Source: Microbacterium croceum
GTDB lineage: Bacteria; Actinomycetota; Actinomycetes; Actinomycetales; Microbacteriaceae
DNA length: 64,000 nt
Reading direction: 5' to 3'
NCBI RefSeq assembly: GCF_023091245.1
Contig: NZ_JAHWXN010000002.1
Location: 248,001-312,000 of the forward strand
The position numbers and the translations under genes were made by a program. Under the pieces are notes generated by a model. It ran no database searches. It worked only from the letters and a program-made list of their open reading frames with translations, and was not told the origin of the DNA. Within the stretch, counting starts at the first letter, position 1. Each line of letters begins with the position of its first letter. Shown here piece by piece: positions 46,858 to 56,734 of this stretch.

Positions 46858-47550
46858 ATGACTGCTGCGCGCATCCTGGTCGTCGACGACGAACCCAACA
46901 TCCGTGACCTGCTCTCCACCGGTCTCAGCTTCGCCGGGTTCCAGGTGAAGACGGTCGCCAACGGCGCCGCGACCATCTCCGCCGTCCTGGAGGAGGAGCC
47001 GGACCTCATCATCCTCGATGTGATGCTGCCCGACATGAACGGATTCAGCGTCACCAAGCGCCTCCGCGGGGCCGGATTCACGGCGCCGATCCTGTTCCTC
47101 ACAGCGAAGGACGGCACCGAGGACAAGATCGAGGGACTGAACGCCGGCGGCGACGACTATGTCACCAAGCCGTTCAGCCTCGACGAGATCGTCGCCAGGG
47201 CCCAGGCCATCCTGCGCCGCACGATGCAGGCCGACGAGGAGTCGATCATCCGCGCGGGTGAACTGGCGATGGATCAGGACACGCACGACGTGCACGTCGG
47301 CAAGGAGCCGATCGAGCTGAGCCCGACCGAGTTCAAGCTGCTGCGCTACCTGATGCTGAACCCGAACCGCGTGCTGTCGAAGGCTCAGATCCTCGACCAC
47401 GTGTGGGAGTACGACTTCAACGGCGACGCCGGCATCGTCGAGAGCTACATCTCGTACCTGCGCCGCAAGATCGACCCGCACACCGAGGAGTCGCTCATCC
47501 AGACCAAGCGCGGCTTCGGCTACATGCTGAAGGTCGGCAAGTCGGCCTGA
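46858..47550 (+). CDS. OmpR/PhoB-type response regulator
   Basis: 230 aa. Receiver domain with acidic pocket 'VVDDEPN' and phospho-Asp in 'LIILDVMLPDMNG' (about residue 52), the Thr and Lys of the active site in 'LFLTAKDG' and 'YVTKPFS', and a C-terminal winged HTH ('HTEESLIQTKRGFGYML'). It resembles actinobacterial MprA/TcrA. Paired with the kinase 40 bp later. Target genes unknown. Confidence 0.94.
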   Translation: MTAARILVVDDEPNIRDLLSTGLSFAGFQVKTVANGAATISAVLEEEPDLIILDVMLPDMNGFSVTKRLRGAGFTAPILFLTAKDGTEDKIEGLNAGGDDYVTKPFSLDEIVARAQAILRRTMQADEESIIRAGELAMDQDTHDVHVGKEPIELSPTEFKLLRYLMLNPNRVLSKAQILDHVWEYDFNGDAGIVESYISYLRRKIDPHTEESLIQTKRGFGYMLKVGKSA

Positions 47551-47590
47551 TCGCCGCCTGCACCGCACGACGCCGAACCGGGAGGACCGC

Positions 47591-49279
47591 ATGGCGCACA
47601 AGCCGGATGCGGTCACCGGTTGGTGGCGGCGCATCAGCCTTCGGGCGAAGGTCACCGGCGTCACGGTCGGCGTGCTCGCGCTGGGACTGCTGATCGCCGG
47701 CATCGGCACCGTCCCCCTGCTGCGCACCGCACTGGTCGGGAACATCGAGTCACAGCTGCCCGCACTCGTATCGAGCGACCTCGTCAACCGCTACTTCGAC
47801 ACCACCATGGTCGACGGCGATCCCATCTACACCCGCCGAGACGAGCAGCCCCGTGACTTCTTCGTCGCGATCTACGATGCGGAAGGGGTGCTGCAGGCGA
47901 CGGCGGGGAACACCTCCGCAGAGGCCCCGCAGTTCCGGCAGACGTTCCCCCTCGCTGAGGCGAAGAGCAGCGAAGACACGGTGATGCCGCTGGTCGGCGA
48001 AGACGGCGCCCTGTTCAGCTCCTCGGTCGCCGTCCTGCCCTCCGAGGGCGGCGCGCTGCGCACCCAGGTCGTGGCGGTCCCGCTCGCGCCGGCCAACCGG
48101 ATCGTCGGACAGTACTTCAGCATCTACATCACGATCGCGTTCATCACGATCTTCATCGCCGCGCTCCTCACGCGCTTCCTGGTGACGCTGACCTTCCGAC
48201 GCCTGGGCCAGGTGGAATCGACGGCGATGTCCATCGCCGCCGGCGACTTCAGCCAGCGACTGACGGATCTCGAGCCCACCACCGAGGTGGGCCGCCTGAA
48301 CTCGGCCATCAACACCATGCTCGACCGCGTCGACGGCTCGCTCGCGCAGCGTGATCGCACCGTGCAGCACATGCGACGTTTCATCGGCGATGCCAGCCAT
48401 GAGCTGCGCACCCCCCTGGTCAGCGTGCGCGGATACGCCGAGCTCTATCGCATGGGTGCGATCAAGGGCGAGGAGGACACCGCCAGGGCGATGGAGCGCA
48501 TCGAGAAGGAGGCGATCCGGATGGGCGTGCTGGTCGAGGACCTGCTCGCCCTCGCCCGCCTCGATGAGGAGCGCGAACCGGAGATCGTCGCCCTCGACCT
48601 GCGCCCGATCGCCCGCGACGCCGCCCTGGACGTGCGCGCAGCGGCGCCAGGGCGCACCGTGACGATGATCGATCTCACGATCGAGAGCGTCACCGCCCCG
48701 ACCCGGAGCATCCCCAAGCTGGAACCGGAGCAGCCCGCGCCCCGCGGACTATCGCGGGCTGCGCTGTCACGGCTTCGTCGCCGCCCCCGCGTCACGCCGG
48801 AGGAGCCCACGCCCGCATTCGACTTCTCCGAAGCACCCGACACCCCGGTGCGCACGCCTCCTATCGTGCTCGGCGAGGAGAACAAGGTCCGCCAGGTGGT
48901 GACGAACCTCCTCGGCAACGCCCGCCGGTTCTCCTCCGAGGACAGCCCGATCGAGATCGTGGTCGACTCCGATCGTGCCCGCGGCACCGGCAGCATCGCC
49001 ATCGTCGACCACGGAGAAGGCATCCCCCCGCAGATCCGCGAGCAGATCTTCGAGCGGTTCTGGCGCGCCGACACGTCTCGCGCGCGCGAGACCGGCGGAT
49101 CGGGACTCGGACTGGCGATCGTGTCGTCGATCCTGAAGGCCTTGCACGGGTCGGTCGCCGTGTCCGAGACCCCGGGCGGTGGCGCGACGTTCACTGTCAC
49201 ACTCCCCCTGGCGCCCTCGCGAGCGACACCCGCGCACCTGCTCGAGGAGACGCAGCCGCTCGATCATCTCGACCTCTGA
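47591..49279 (+). CDS. Sensor histidine kinase
   Basis: 562 aa: membrane helix 1 (about 20-42), an extracellular sensor loop of about 130 residues, helix 2 (about 178-200), HAMP, DHp with phospho-His in 'IGDASHELRTPLVSVRGYAE', and HATPase with 'NLLGNARRFS', 'DHGEGIP' and 'GSGLGLAIV'. A Pro/Arg-rich insert of about 40-50 residues lies between the DHp part and the N box ('LSRAALSRLRRRPRVTPEEP'), which is unusual. Signal unknown; a cell-envelope signal is typical of MprB/TcrY kinases. Confidence 0.92.
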   Translation: MAHKPDAVTGWWRRISLRAKVTGVTVGVLALGLLIAGIGTVPLLRTALVGNIESQLPALVSSDLVNRYFDTTMVDGDPIYTRRDEQPRDFFVAIYDAEGVLQATAGNTSAEAPQFRQTFPLAEAKSSEDTVMPLVGEDGALFSSSVAVLPSEGGALRTQVVAVPLAPANRIVGQYFSIYITIAFITIFIAALLTRFLVTLTFRRLGQVESTAMSIAAGDFSQRLTDLEPTTEVGRLNSAINTMLDRVDGSLAQRDRTVQHMRRFIGDASHELRTPLVSVRGYAELYRMGAIKGEEDTARAMERIEKEAIRMGVLVEDLLALARLDEEREPEIVALDLRPIARDAALDVRAAAPGRTVTMIDLTIESVTAPTRSIPKLEPEQPAPRGLSRAALSRLRRRPRVTPEEPTPAFDFSEAPDTPVRTPPIVLGEENKVRQVVTNLLGNARRFSSEDSPIEIVVDSDRARGTGSIAIVDHGEGIPPQIREQIFERFWRADTSRARETGGSGLGLAIVSSILKALHGSVAVSETPGGGATFTVTLPLAPSRATPAHLLEETQPLDHLDL

Positions 49280-49405
49280 GAAGCGGTTCTGCACGGCGCA
49301 GGAGTTCGTGTGGTTCTGCACAGGGGTCAGGACCGGGTGCCTCATCGCCGTCGGCGTGAGGCTGTCCGCTCCTAGCCTCGGAACTCCATCAGAGAAGGAG
49401 TAACC

Positions 49406-49693
49406 ATGTCCGTCTTCACCGTCGACACCGAAGCAGTCCAGGCCGCACAGGGGGCGGCCCGCGCCACCATGGAGCGTCTGCAGAGCGAGTCTGCGGCCCT
49501 CACCGCGCAGCTGACGCAGCTGCAGTCGTCGTGGGTCGGCGCTGCGTCGAGCGCCTTCCAGAGCTGCGCGGAGCAGTGGCGAGGCGCTCAGCTGCACGTC
49601 GAACAGGCGCTCGAGTCGATCGGCATGGCTCTCGGGTCTGCGGCGACCCAGTACGCGGATGCCGATCAGTACTCCGCAAGCCTGTTCCGCTGA
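49406..49693 (+). CDS. WXG100-family protein
   Basis: 95-aa helical-hairpin protein with a WVG turn in 'LQSSWVGAASSAFQSCAEQW' and the tail 'YADADQYSASLF'. ESX/type VII secreted proteins look like this. No EccC, EccB or partner gene is nearby. AGAAGGAG lies 8 nt before ATG 49406. It is flanked by a strong terminator. Confidence 0.88.
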   Translation: MSVFTVDTEAVQAAQGAARATMERLQSESAALTAQLTQLQSSWVGAASSAFQSCAEQWRGAQLHVEQALESIGMALGSAATQYADADQYSASLFR

Positions 49694-49716
49694 GGCGCTC
49701 GCAACCCATCACAACG

Positions 49717-49750
49717 CAGAGACGCCCCGGCCGGAGCCGGGGCGTCTCTG
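49717..49750. terminator. Convergent terminator between WXG100 and groEL2 genes
   Basis: CAGAGACGCCCCGG (49717-49730) and CCGGGGCGTCTCTG (49737-49750) form a perfect 14-bp stem with a 6-nt loop, placed between converging genes. Confidence 0.85.
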
Positions 49751-49789
49751 TTCAGCGAACTCAGTGCAGTGTTCCCTGATCCGGAGGGA

Positions 49790-51445
<1,656 letters not shown>

Positions 51446-51472
51446 TTAGCACTCAGAGTGTGAGAGTGCTAA
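51446..51472. promoter_or_regulatory. CIRCE operator (HrcA site)
   Basis: TTAGCACTC (51446-51454), a 9-nt spacer, and GAGTGCTAA (51464-51472) match the CIRCE consensus perfectly. HrcA should repress groEL2 here under non-stress conditions; hrcA itself is outside the window. Confidence 0.95.
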
Positions 51473-51533
51473 CGCCATTCTGGCACTCGACCCCTCCGAG
51501 TGCAAGCCGCCGGAGCAGGGCGGCGCTCGTGCG

Positions 51534-52112
51534 TCAGGAGGCGGGATCGTCGCTGGGCGCCACCGGAGCCGTGGTGGAGCGGTCGAGGCCGATCACGACG
51601 GTGAGCTGCTCCCCGTCTGTGCGGTTGAGGCCTGCGTACACATCGCTCTGCTGCACGTCGGCGCCGCCGATGAGGTTCGCCAGACCGATCGCCGCGAGCT
51701 CATCGTCGTCCTCGACGTAGTACACGGTCGTCGTGGCGAAGTCCGTGCTGTCGCTGTCGCTCGCGTAGACCGTGTCAGCGGCCCAACCGTTGTTGATCAG
51801 GAGCTCGCGCATCAGCGCGTCGAGGCCCTCGTCCGGCGTCGCGTTGAGGATCATCACCGAGAAGGCGGTGTCGACCACTCCGGTCTCCTCCGGGGTGGGC
51901 ACGGCGCTCGGCGCGGATTCGGGGAAGAGGTCGATGCGCCCCATGACCACGAGAGACCCGAAGATACCGGCGATGATCAGCACGAGCGCGGCGACGAAGG
52001 ACCACAGCAGCACGACCCAGCCGTTCATCCCCGGGGCTTCTGCACGGTGCGCCCCGACCCGGCCGGAGGTGCGAGGGACATCATCGAAGCGATCGCGGGT
52101 GGGCTTTGACAC
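51534..52112 (-). CDS. LytR C-terminal domain membrane protein
   Basis: 192 aa: a cytoplasmic head, one membrane helix (about 30-55, 'WVVLLWSFVAALVLIIAGIFG'), and an extracellular LytR_C domain ('SVMILNATPDEGLDALMREL', 'GANLIGGADVQQSDVYAGL'). Rv0431 near mycobacterial groEL2 is alike; that protein affects membrane vesicles. Function here is unknown. Confidence 0.85.
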   Translation of the reverse strand: MSKPTRDRFDDVPRTSGRVGAHRAEAPGMNGWVVLLWSFVAALVLIIAGIFGSLVVMGRIDLFPESAPSAVPTPEETGVVDTAFSVMILNATPDEGLDALMRELLINNGWAADTVYASDSDSTDFATTTVYYVEDDDELAAIGLANLIGGADVQQSDVYAGLNRTDGEQLTVVIGLDRSTTAPVAPSDDPAS

Positions 52113-52180
52113 CCCTCGATGCTAGCGGCACACACCTGGCAATCCGCATCCACGCGCGCAGATGGCGCAAGCGCAGGCTC

Positions 52181-52438
52181 TCAGCCCACGAAGCCGGGAG
52201 TGCGCATGGCACGATGGGAGGCGCGGGAATCGCGAAGTCTGCGCAGACGCCGCACGAGCATCGGGTCGTATTCGAGAGCCGCATCCGACTCGACCAGACG
52301 CCCGAGCACCTGGTAGTACCGCGCCGCGCTCATGCCGAGCTGAGCACGGATGACCTCCTCCTTCGCCCCACTGTGGCGCGGCCAGGCCGCCTCCAGGTGG
52401 AGGACAGCGCGATCGCGCTCCGTGAGGTCTCCGAGCAT
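52181..52438 (-). CDS. DUF3263 protein
   Basis: 85 aa with an HTH-like pattern ('AKEEVIRAQLGMSAARYYQVLGRL'), the DUF3263 family, known next to LytR_C in mycobacteria (Rv0430). It probably binds DNA; role unknown. It precedes the LytR_C gene in the same direction. Confidence 0.85.
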   Translation of the reverse strand: MLGDLTERDRAVLHLEAAWPRHSGAKEEVIRAQLGMSAARYYQVLGRLVESDAALEYDPMLVRRLRRLRDSRASHRAMRTPGFVG

Positions 52439-52447
52439 GGCTCCAGG

Positions 52448-53440
52448 TTAGGACTCCTGCGCCGCGGAAGCGCCGCGCCACTCCCAGTGACGGCCGAGCG
52501 GATCCGCCGATGCGCGGACATCGCCGTCCAGGGCGACGACGAAGCCCGGCCAGGTCGCAGGGTCGACCGCGGGAGTCCAGATGTCGAGCAGAGCGGGAGG
52601 ATCGATAGTGATCCATCGGGCAGGAAGCTCCTTGAGCCGTTCGACCAACGCCGTGCGGTGCGCGCGCGGGATGTGCACGAGCACCCCCGGGGTGGTGATC
52701 ACGAGCGTCGCATCGCGCGGCGCCTGGGCCACGAGCGCGTCCAGCTGTGCCAGCGCATCGCCGGCGACGAGCCGGGGAGGGTCGGCGGCGACGATGGCCG
52801 CCGCAGCCTCGATGCGGTCCTCGCGTCCTGACTCCCCTGGCCACACGAGTCCTCGCAGCCAGCGCCGATCTCGCTCCTCCGTGACGTCCAGGGGCGCGAG
52901 GTCGATCCCCGCCCGCCACACCACGTGGGGCAGGCGCACGCGCGGCAGCGCGCCGGTCACCCGGCTCGTCAGCACCACGGTCGACTCGCCTGACGCCGGA
53001 TCGAGTGCGGCACGGAGGCGTCCCTCTTCGCCGACGAACCGGTACGAGTAGCGATCGGGGTACAGGCACAGCCCGGCAGCGGCGCCGAGCTCGAGCAGTG
53101 CGAGCGGTCCGTCGATCTCCGACAGCACCGGCAGCAGAGCGGCGAGTCGCAGCGGCTCGTTGGTCTGGAGCGAGCGGACCGCGCACTCCGTGACGACGTC
53201 ATCCGCATGACGGAGCACGAAGTCGCGCCAGTGCGGATAGCCCTCGAGCGGCGCACCGAGCAGGCGGGTCACGGCGAACACGAGCGGAGGCTGACGGCGG
53301 TTCTCCGGGATGCGCGCGAGGATCTCCCGGATCTCGGCGTCGTCGGCGACGCCGCGAGCCCACTCCTCGTACAGGGCGCTGCGGCCGGGAGCCTCCTCTG
53401 CGGCGAAGCGGGCGTAGCGCAGCTGCACGGCATCCGTCAT
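52448..53440 (-). CDS. DUF2332 protein
   Basis: 330 aa of the actinobacterial DUF2332 family; 'PLALLELGAAAGLCLYPDRY' looks like an S-adenosylmethionine-binding motif I, so a methyltransferase-like fold is possible. Function unknown. ATG 53440 chosen over the frame at 53512. It is divergent from msrB across 70 bp. Confidence 0.8.
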   Translation of the reverse strand: MTDAVQLRYARFAAEEAPGRSALYEEWARGVADDAEIREILARIPENRRQPPLVFAVTRLLGAPLEGYPHWRDFVLRHADDVVTECAVRSLQTNEPLRLAALLPVLSEIDGPLALLELGAAAGLCLYPDRYSYRFVGEEGRLRAALDPASGESTVVLTSRVTGALPRVRLPHVVWRAGIDLAPLDVTEERDRRWLRGLVWPGESGREDRIEAAAAIVAADPPRLVAGDALAQLDALVAQAPRDATLVITTPGVLVHIPRAHRTALVERLKELPARWITIDPPALLDIWTPAVDPATWPGFVVALDGDVRASADPLGRHWEWRGASAAQES

Positions 53441-53510
53441 ACGCCCATTGTCGCCCTCCGCAGCCGTCACCCGTCGAAGGAGGGACAATGGAAGGGACCC
53501 AGGAGGACGC

Positions 53511-53915
53511 ATGGCCTACAGCGTGGACAAGACCGAAGACGAATGGCGCGAGGAACTCGGCGCTGAGCAGTACGCCGTATTGCGCCAAGCGGCGACCGAA
53601 CGCGCCTGGACCGGAGAGCTGCTCGACGAGGGCCGCGCCGGCCTCTACACGTGCGGCGCCTGCGGGGCAGAGCTCTTCCGGAGCGGCACCAAGTTCGACT
53701 CCGGATGCGGATGGCCGAGCTTCTACGAGTCGATCCGCCCCGAAGCGGTCGAGCTGATCGAGGACACGACCCTGGGCATGGTGCGCACCGAGGTGCGCTG
53801 CGCGAATTGCGGCTCTCACCTCGGCCACGTCTTCCCCGACGGCTTCGGCACGCCGACCGGTGACCGGTACTGCATGAACTCGATCGCGCTGAACTTCACC
53901 CCCGAAGCGTCGTGA
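53511..53915 (+). CDS. msrB: Peptide-methionine (R)-S-oxide reductase
   Basis: 134 aa. Zinc cysteines 'TCGACG' and 'CANCGSHLGHVF', catalytic Cys in 'DRYCMNSIALNF', and 'KFDSGCGWPSFYE' with the resolving position. Repairs methionine-R-sulfoxide in proteins. ATG 53511 is preceded by CAGGAGG. Coupled to the next gene by GTGA. Confidence 0.96.
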   Translation: MAYSVDKTEDEWREELGAEQYAVLRQAATERAWTGELLDEGRAGLYTCGACGAELFRSGTKFDSGCGWPSFYESIRPEAVELIEDTTLGMVRTEVRCANCGSHLGHVFPDGFGTPTGDRYCMNSIALNFTPEAS

Positions 53916-54466
53916 CCGCGCTCGACGCCGTCCGCGCACGCCAGTCCTGGTCGAAGGTCGACGACACCGCACCGTCTCACGAGGAGCTGCTCACGCTCGT
54001 CGCTGCGGCAGGGCGCGTCGCCGACCACTCCTCGCTACGCCCATGGCGGCTGATCGAGCTTCGCGGCTCCGACCGCGAGGTCCTGGGCGCCGCGATCTCG
54101 AAAGCGCAGGGAGACACGTCACCGTCGACGAAACCGCTGCGCGCCCCGCTGCTGATCGCCGTCGTCGCCAGCTATCGCAAGAGCGACAAGGTGCCTCGCT
54201 GGGAGCAGGAGGCGGTCGCCTCGGGTGTCGCGCACATGCTGAGCCTGCTGCTCGATGATGCCGGATGGGGCGTGCTCTGGCGCACCGGGCACTACACGCG
54301 GGCGAAGGCCATCGCGAAGGCGCACGGGCTGGGCAAGAACGAGGAGCTCCTGGGCTGGCTCTACGTCGGCGGCAAGCCTGCGGGTAAGAAGCCAGGACGA
54401 CGCAAAGCCGTCGACGCGCGGAAGCACGTCAGCCGGATGCCGAAGCCGAAGCCGAAGAAGAAGTAG
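53912..54466 (+). CDS. Nitroreductase-family FMN protein
   Basis: 184 aa of the nitroreductase fold: 'AAGRVADHSSLRPWRLIEL' (FMN-phosphate site) and 'GVAHMLSLLLDDAGWGVLWRTG' (shown to 22 residues, minus the last two in length limit) are family blocks. Basic tail of KPKPKKK. Substrate unknown. GTG start overlaps msrB. Confidence 0.85.
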   Translation: MTALDAVRARQSWSKVDDTAPSHEELLTLVAAAGRVADHSSLRPWRLIELRGSDREVLGAAISKAQGDTSPSTKPLRAPLLIAVVASYRKSDKVPRWEQEAVASGVAHMLSLLLDDAGWGVLWRTGHYTRAKAIAKAHGLGKNEELLGWLYVGGKPAGKKPGRRKAVDARKHVSRMPKPKPKKK

Positions 54467-54470
54467 CCTC

Positions 54471-55415
54471 TTAGGCTCTGCGACGGCGACGCGGCAGCGC
54501 CACGGCGACGGATGCTGCGGCCACGACCACCATCCCGATGATCTGCCAGGCGGCAGGGCCGGATGCCGGGGGCCAGAGCAGGTCGATGACGACCGAGGTC
54601 GTCAGCTGTCCGAGCACCGATCCGAGTCCCATCAGCAGCACACCGGTCTGGCCGACGATGAACGCGCCGAGCAGGATGTAGGCGAAGCCGAGGAATCCGC
54701 CGAGATACAGCCAGGGTTCGCCCGGAAGGGCGTTCGGGGCACCGCGCAGGGCGATGCTCACCCCGGCGGCGAGCAGCAGCACGACGGTCCCAGCGATGAA
54801 GCTCATGAGCGTCGCGACGATAGGCGACTGCACCCGCTGTGCGAGGCGGCCGTTCGTCGCGGCCTGCCAGGCGATTCCGACACCGGCGGCGAACGGCAGC
54901 AGCAGCATCCACAGCGGCGCCGTCGCCAGCACATCTCCGCTGAGCGAGATGCCGACCGCGGCGAGCGCGAGCAGCCCACCGAGAACGCGCCCCGGCGTGA
55001 CCGCGACCACCCCGGCCGGACCGAATCCGATCCGATCGAGCACGAGCCCGTGCAGCGTCTGCCCCGCGACCACCCCGACCGTGAAGAGCGAGACGCCCAG
55101 CACGCCGGCGGTGAGGCCCTGGGTCGACACGGTGAGCGCGCCGCAGGCGCCACCCAGCAGCATCCACACCGGGATAGCGCGGCCGCGAACCCCGCGCCAC
55201 AGCCGCCCGACGCCGCGGCGTCCGGAAGGAAGCGCGGCGACCACGACCACGAGCGCGAGCAGTCCCACGCTGAAGGACACGAAGCCGGCGACGATGCCGT
55301 CATCGAGGCGGACGCCGAGGACGCCGTTGATGCGCGCCTGGATCGCCGTCATCATCCCGATCGCGACCGCTCCCCCGAGTGCCACCGGAGCGGGGAGTAC
55401 GCGGGTCGGGGTCAC
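54471..55415 (-). CDS. DMT-family transporter, two DUF606 repeats
   Basis: 314 aa with ten helices in two similar halves ('GGAVAIGMMTAIQARINGVL' and 'LLPFAAGVGIAWQAATNGRL' begin each). This is the YdcZ/DUF606 type of the drug/metabolite transporter superfamily. Substrate unknown. It is convergent with the nitroreductase gene. Confidence 0.85.
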   Translation of the reverse strand: MTPTRVLPAPVALGGAVAIGMMTAIQARINGVLGVRLDDGIVAGFVSFSVGLLALVVVVAALPSGRRGVGRLWRGVRGRAIPVWMLLGGACGALTVSTQGLTAGVLGVSLFTVGVVAGQTLHGLVLDRIGFGPAGVVAVTPGRVLGGLLALAAVGISLSGDVLATAPLWMLLLPFAAGVGIAWQAATNGRLAQRVQSPIVATLMSFIAGTVVLLLAAGVSIALRGAPNALPGEPWLYLGGFLGFAYILLGAFIVGQTGVLLMGLGSVLGQLTTSVVIDLLWPPASGPAAWQIIGMVVVAAASVAVALPRRRRRA

Positions 55416-55468
55416 CTGTCGAGCCTACCCGCGCGGATGGTGCGGCCCGGCGGCTCCGCTCAGAGGCG

Positions 55469-56734
55469 TCATTCGTCCGGCTCGGTCCGAGCCACCGCGC
55501 CTGCGGGCCGCGAACGACGTCGAGTTCGTGCCACCCACTGTCGGGCACGCGCGAAGTTCGCACGCGCGTCCTCACGCAGCTCTGCGCTGCGCTGCGCCAC
55601 CTGGGCGCCGAGGACGACGCGCTGATCGATCACGCCGATGATCCGGTCGCTCACTGCGGTGACGTCGAACGGCTCGTTGATGTCGACGCTCCAGGGCGTG
55701 AGCTCGAGCGTGGTCGCCAGCTCCCTGACCTTGACGTCGTAGGCCAGCACGAAGGACGGACGGCCGATGATCGACGCGATGACGATCGCGTGCAACCGCT
55801 CGCTGATGAGGAGGTCGCAGCTCTCGATGACGCGCGCGGCGTCGAGATGGGCGGCGAGGTCGTGCGGGATGAAGCGGAGCGACGGCACGCGGGCAGCGAA
55901 GCCCTCCAGCACCTCCACGTCGTCGTGCTGTTTGAAGCCCTTCTGCATCGGAAGTGCGTGCAGCTCGAGGGGGTGCGCAGCGTGCACCCTCTCGAGCACG
56001 AGTCCCAGCTGTGAGAGGAAGGGCTCCCAGTTGTCTGCGTTCTCGATGTCGTAGTTCAGGTTGAGCGCCACCCGCACCGGGGTGCGAGGCGATGCGGGGG
56101 TGCTCGAGCGCGTCGTCGACTCGTCCGAGCCGTCCGCGCCGTCCGAGCCGCCCGATGCGGGCCGCCGCGGATCGTTCGCCCCGAGAAGCCACTCGGCATC
56201 CGCAGAGAACACCGCATCGGTGGCGAGCCGCGGCTCGATGCCGACGGAACGACACGTCGCAACAGATAGCGCGTCGCGGACGGTCAGCTCATCGACCTGG
56301 GACAGGATCATCCGGGCGATGCGCAGCCCGCGAGGGCTGCGGATCGGACCGACCCCGACGTTGAGCATCGCGATGGGCCGACGCGCGATCCGGCGCGTGA
56401 ACGTCACGATCGCGAGGATCATCAGCATCGTCGAGTAGGCGTTGCGGCCGGTGGAGGCGTAGAGCTCCTTGATGATCGAGCCGCCGCCGAAGCACAGCAG
56501 GTCGCACCGGAGGAGTTCGCGCAGCAGTCGTCGCCGGTCACGGGCGGTGTCGATCACATCGACGTCGAACCGGCCCTGCAGTTGCGACCGGGTGAAGTCC
56601 GGATCGTAGCTGTTCACGATGTAGTGGTGCTGGTCGCCCAACTGGGTCAGGAACGTCTCCAACAGCAGTTCGTCGCCGATGTTGCGCTGGCCATGAGTGC
56701 CGAGGAACACGATTCTGCGCGAGTCGTCATTCAT
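55469..56734 (-). CDS. Polysaccharide pyruvyl transferase family protein
   Basis: 421 aa. 'FLGTHGQRNIGDELLLETFL' is the usual N-terminal signature, 'LLCFGGGSIIKELY' and 'NVGVGPIRSPRGLRI' follow, and 'SCDLLISERLHAIVIASIIG' near residue 320 is the conserved C-terminal motif. Adds pyruvate ketals (or similar) to extracellular sugars. A Ser/Asp/Thr-rich linker (residues about 190-215) is unusual. ATG 56734 overlaps the end of the giant membrane protein gene by 8 bp. Confidence 0.88.
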   Translation of the reverse strand: MNDDSRRIVFLGTHGQRNIGDELLLETFLTQLGDQHHYIVNSYDPDFTRSQLQGRFDVDVIDTARDRRRLLRELLRCDLLCFGGGSIIKELYASTGRNAYSTMLMILAIVTFTRRIARRPIAMLNVGVGPIRSPRGLRIARMILSQVDELTVRDALSVATCRSVGIEPRLATDAVFSADAEWLLGANDPRRPASGGSDGADGSDESTTRSSTPASPRTPVRVALNLNYDIENADNWEPFLSQLGLVLERVHAAHPLELHALPMQKGFKQHDDVEVLEGFAARVPSLRFIPHDLAAHLDAARVIESCDLLISERLHAIVIASIIGRPSFVLAYDVKVRELATTLELTPWSVDINEPFDVTAVSDRIIGVIDQRVVLGAQVAQRSAELREDARANFARARQWVARTRRRSRPAGAVARTEPDE

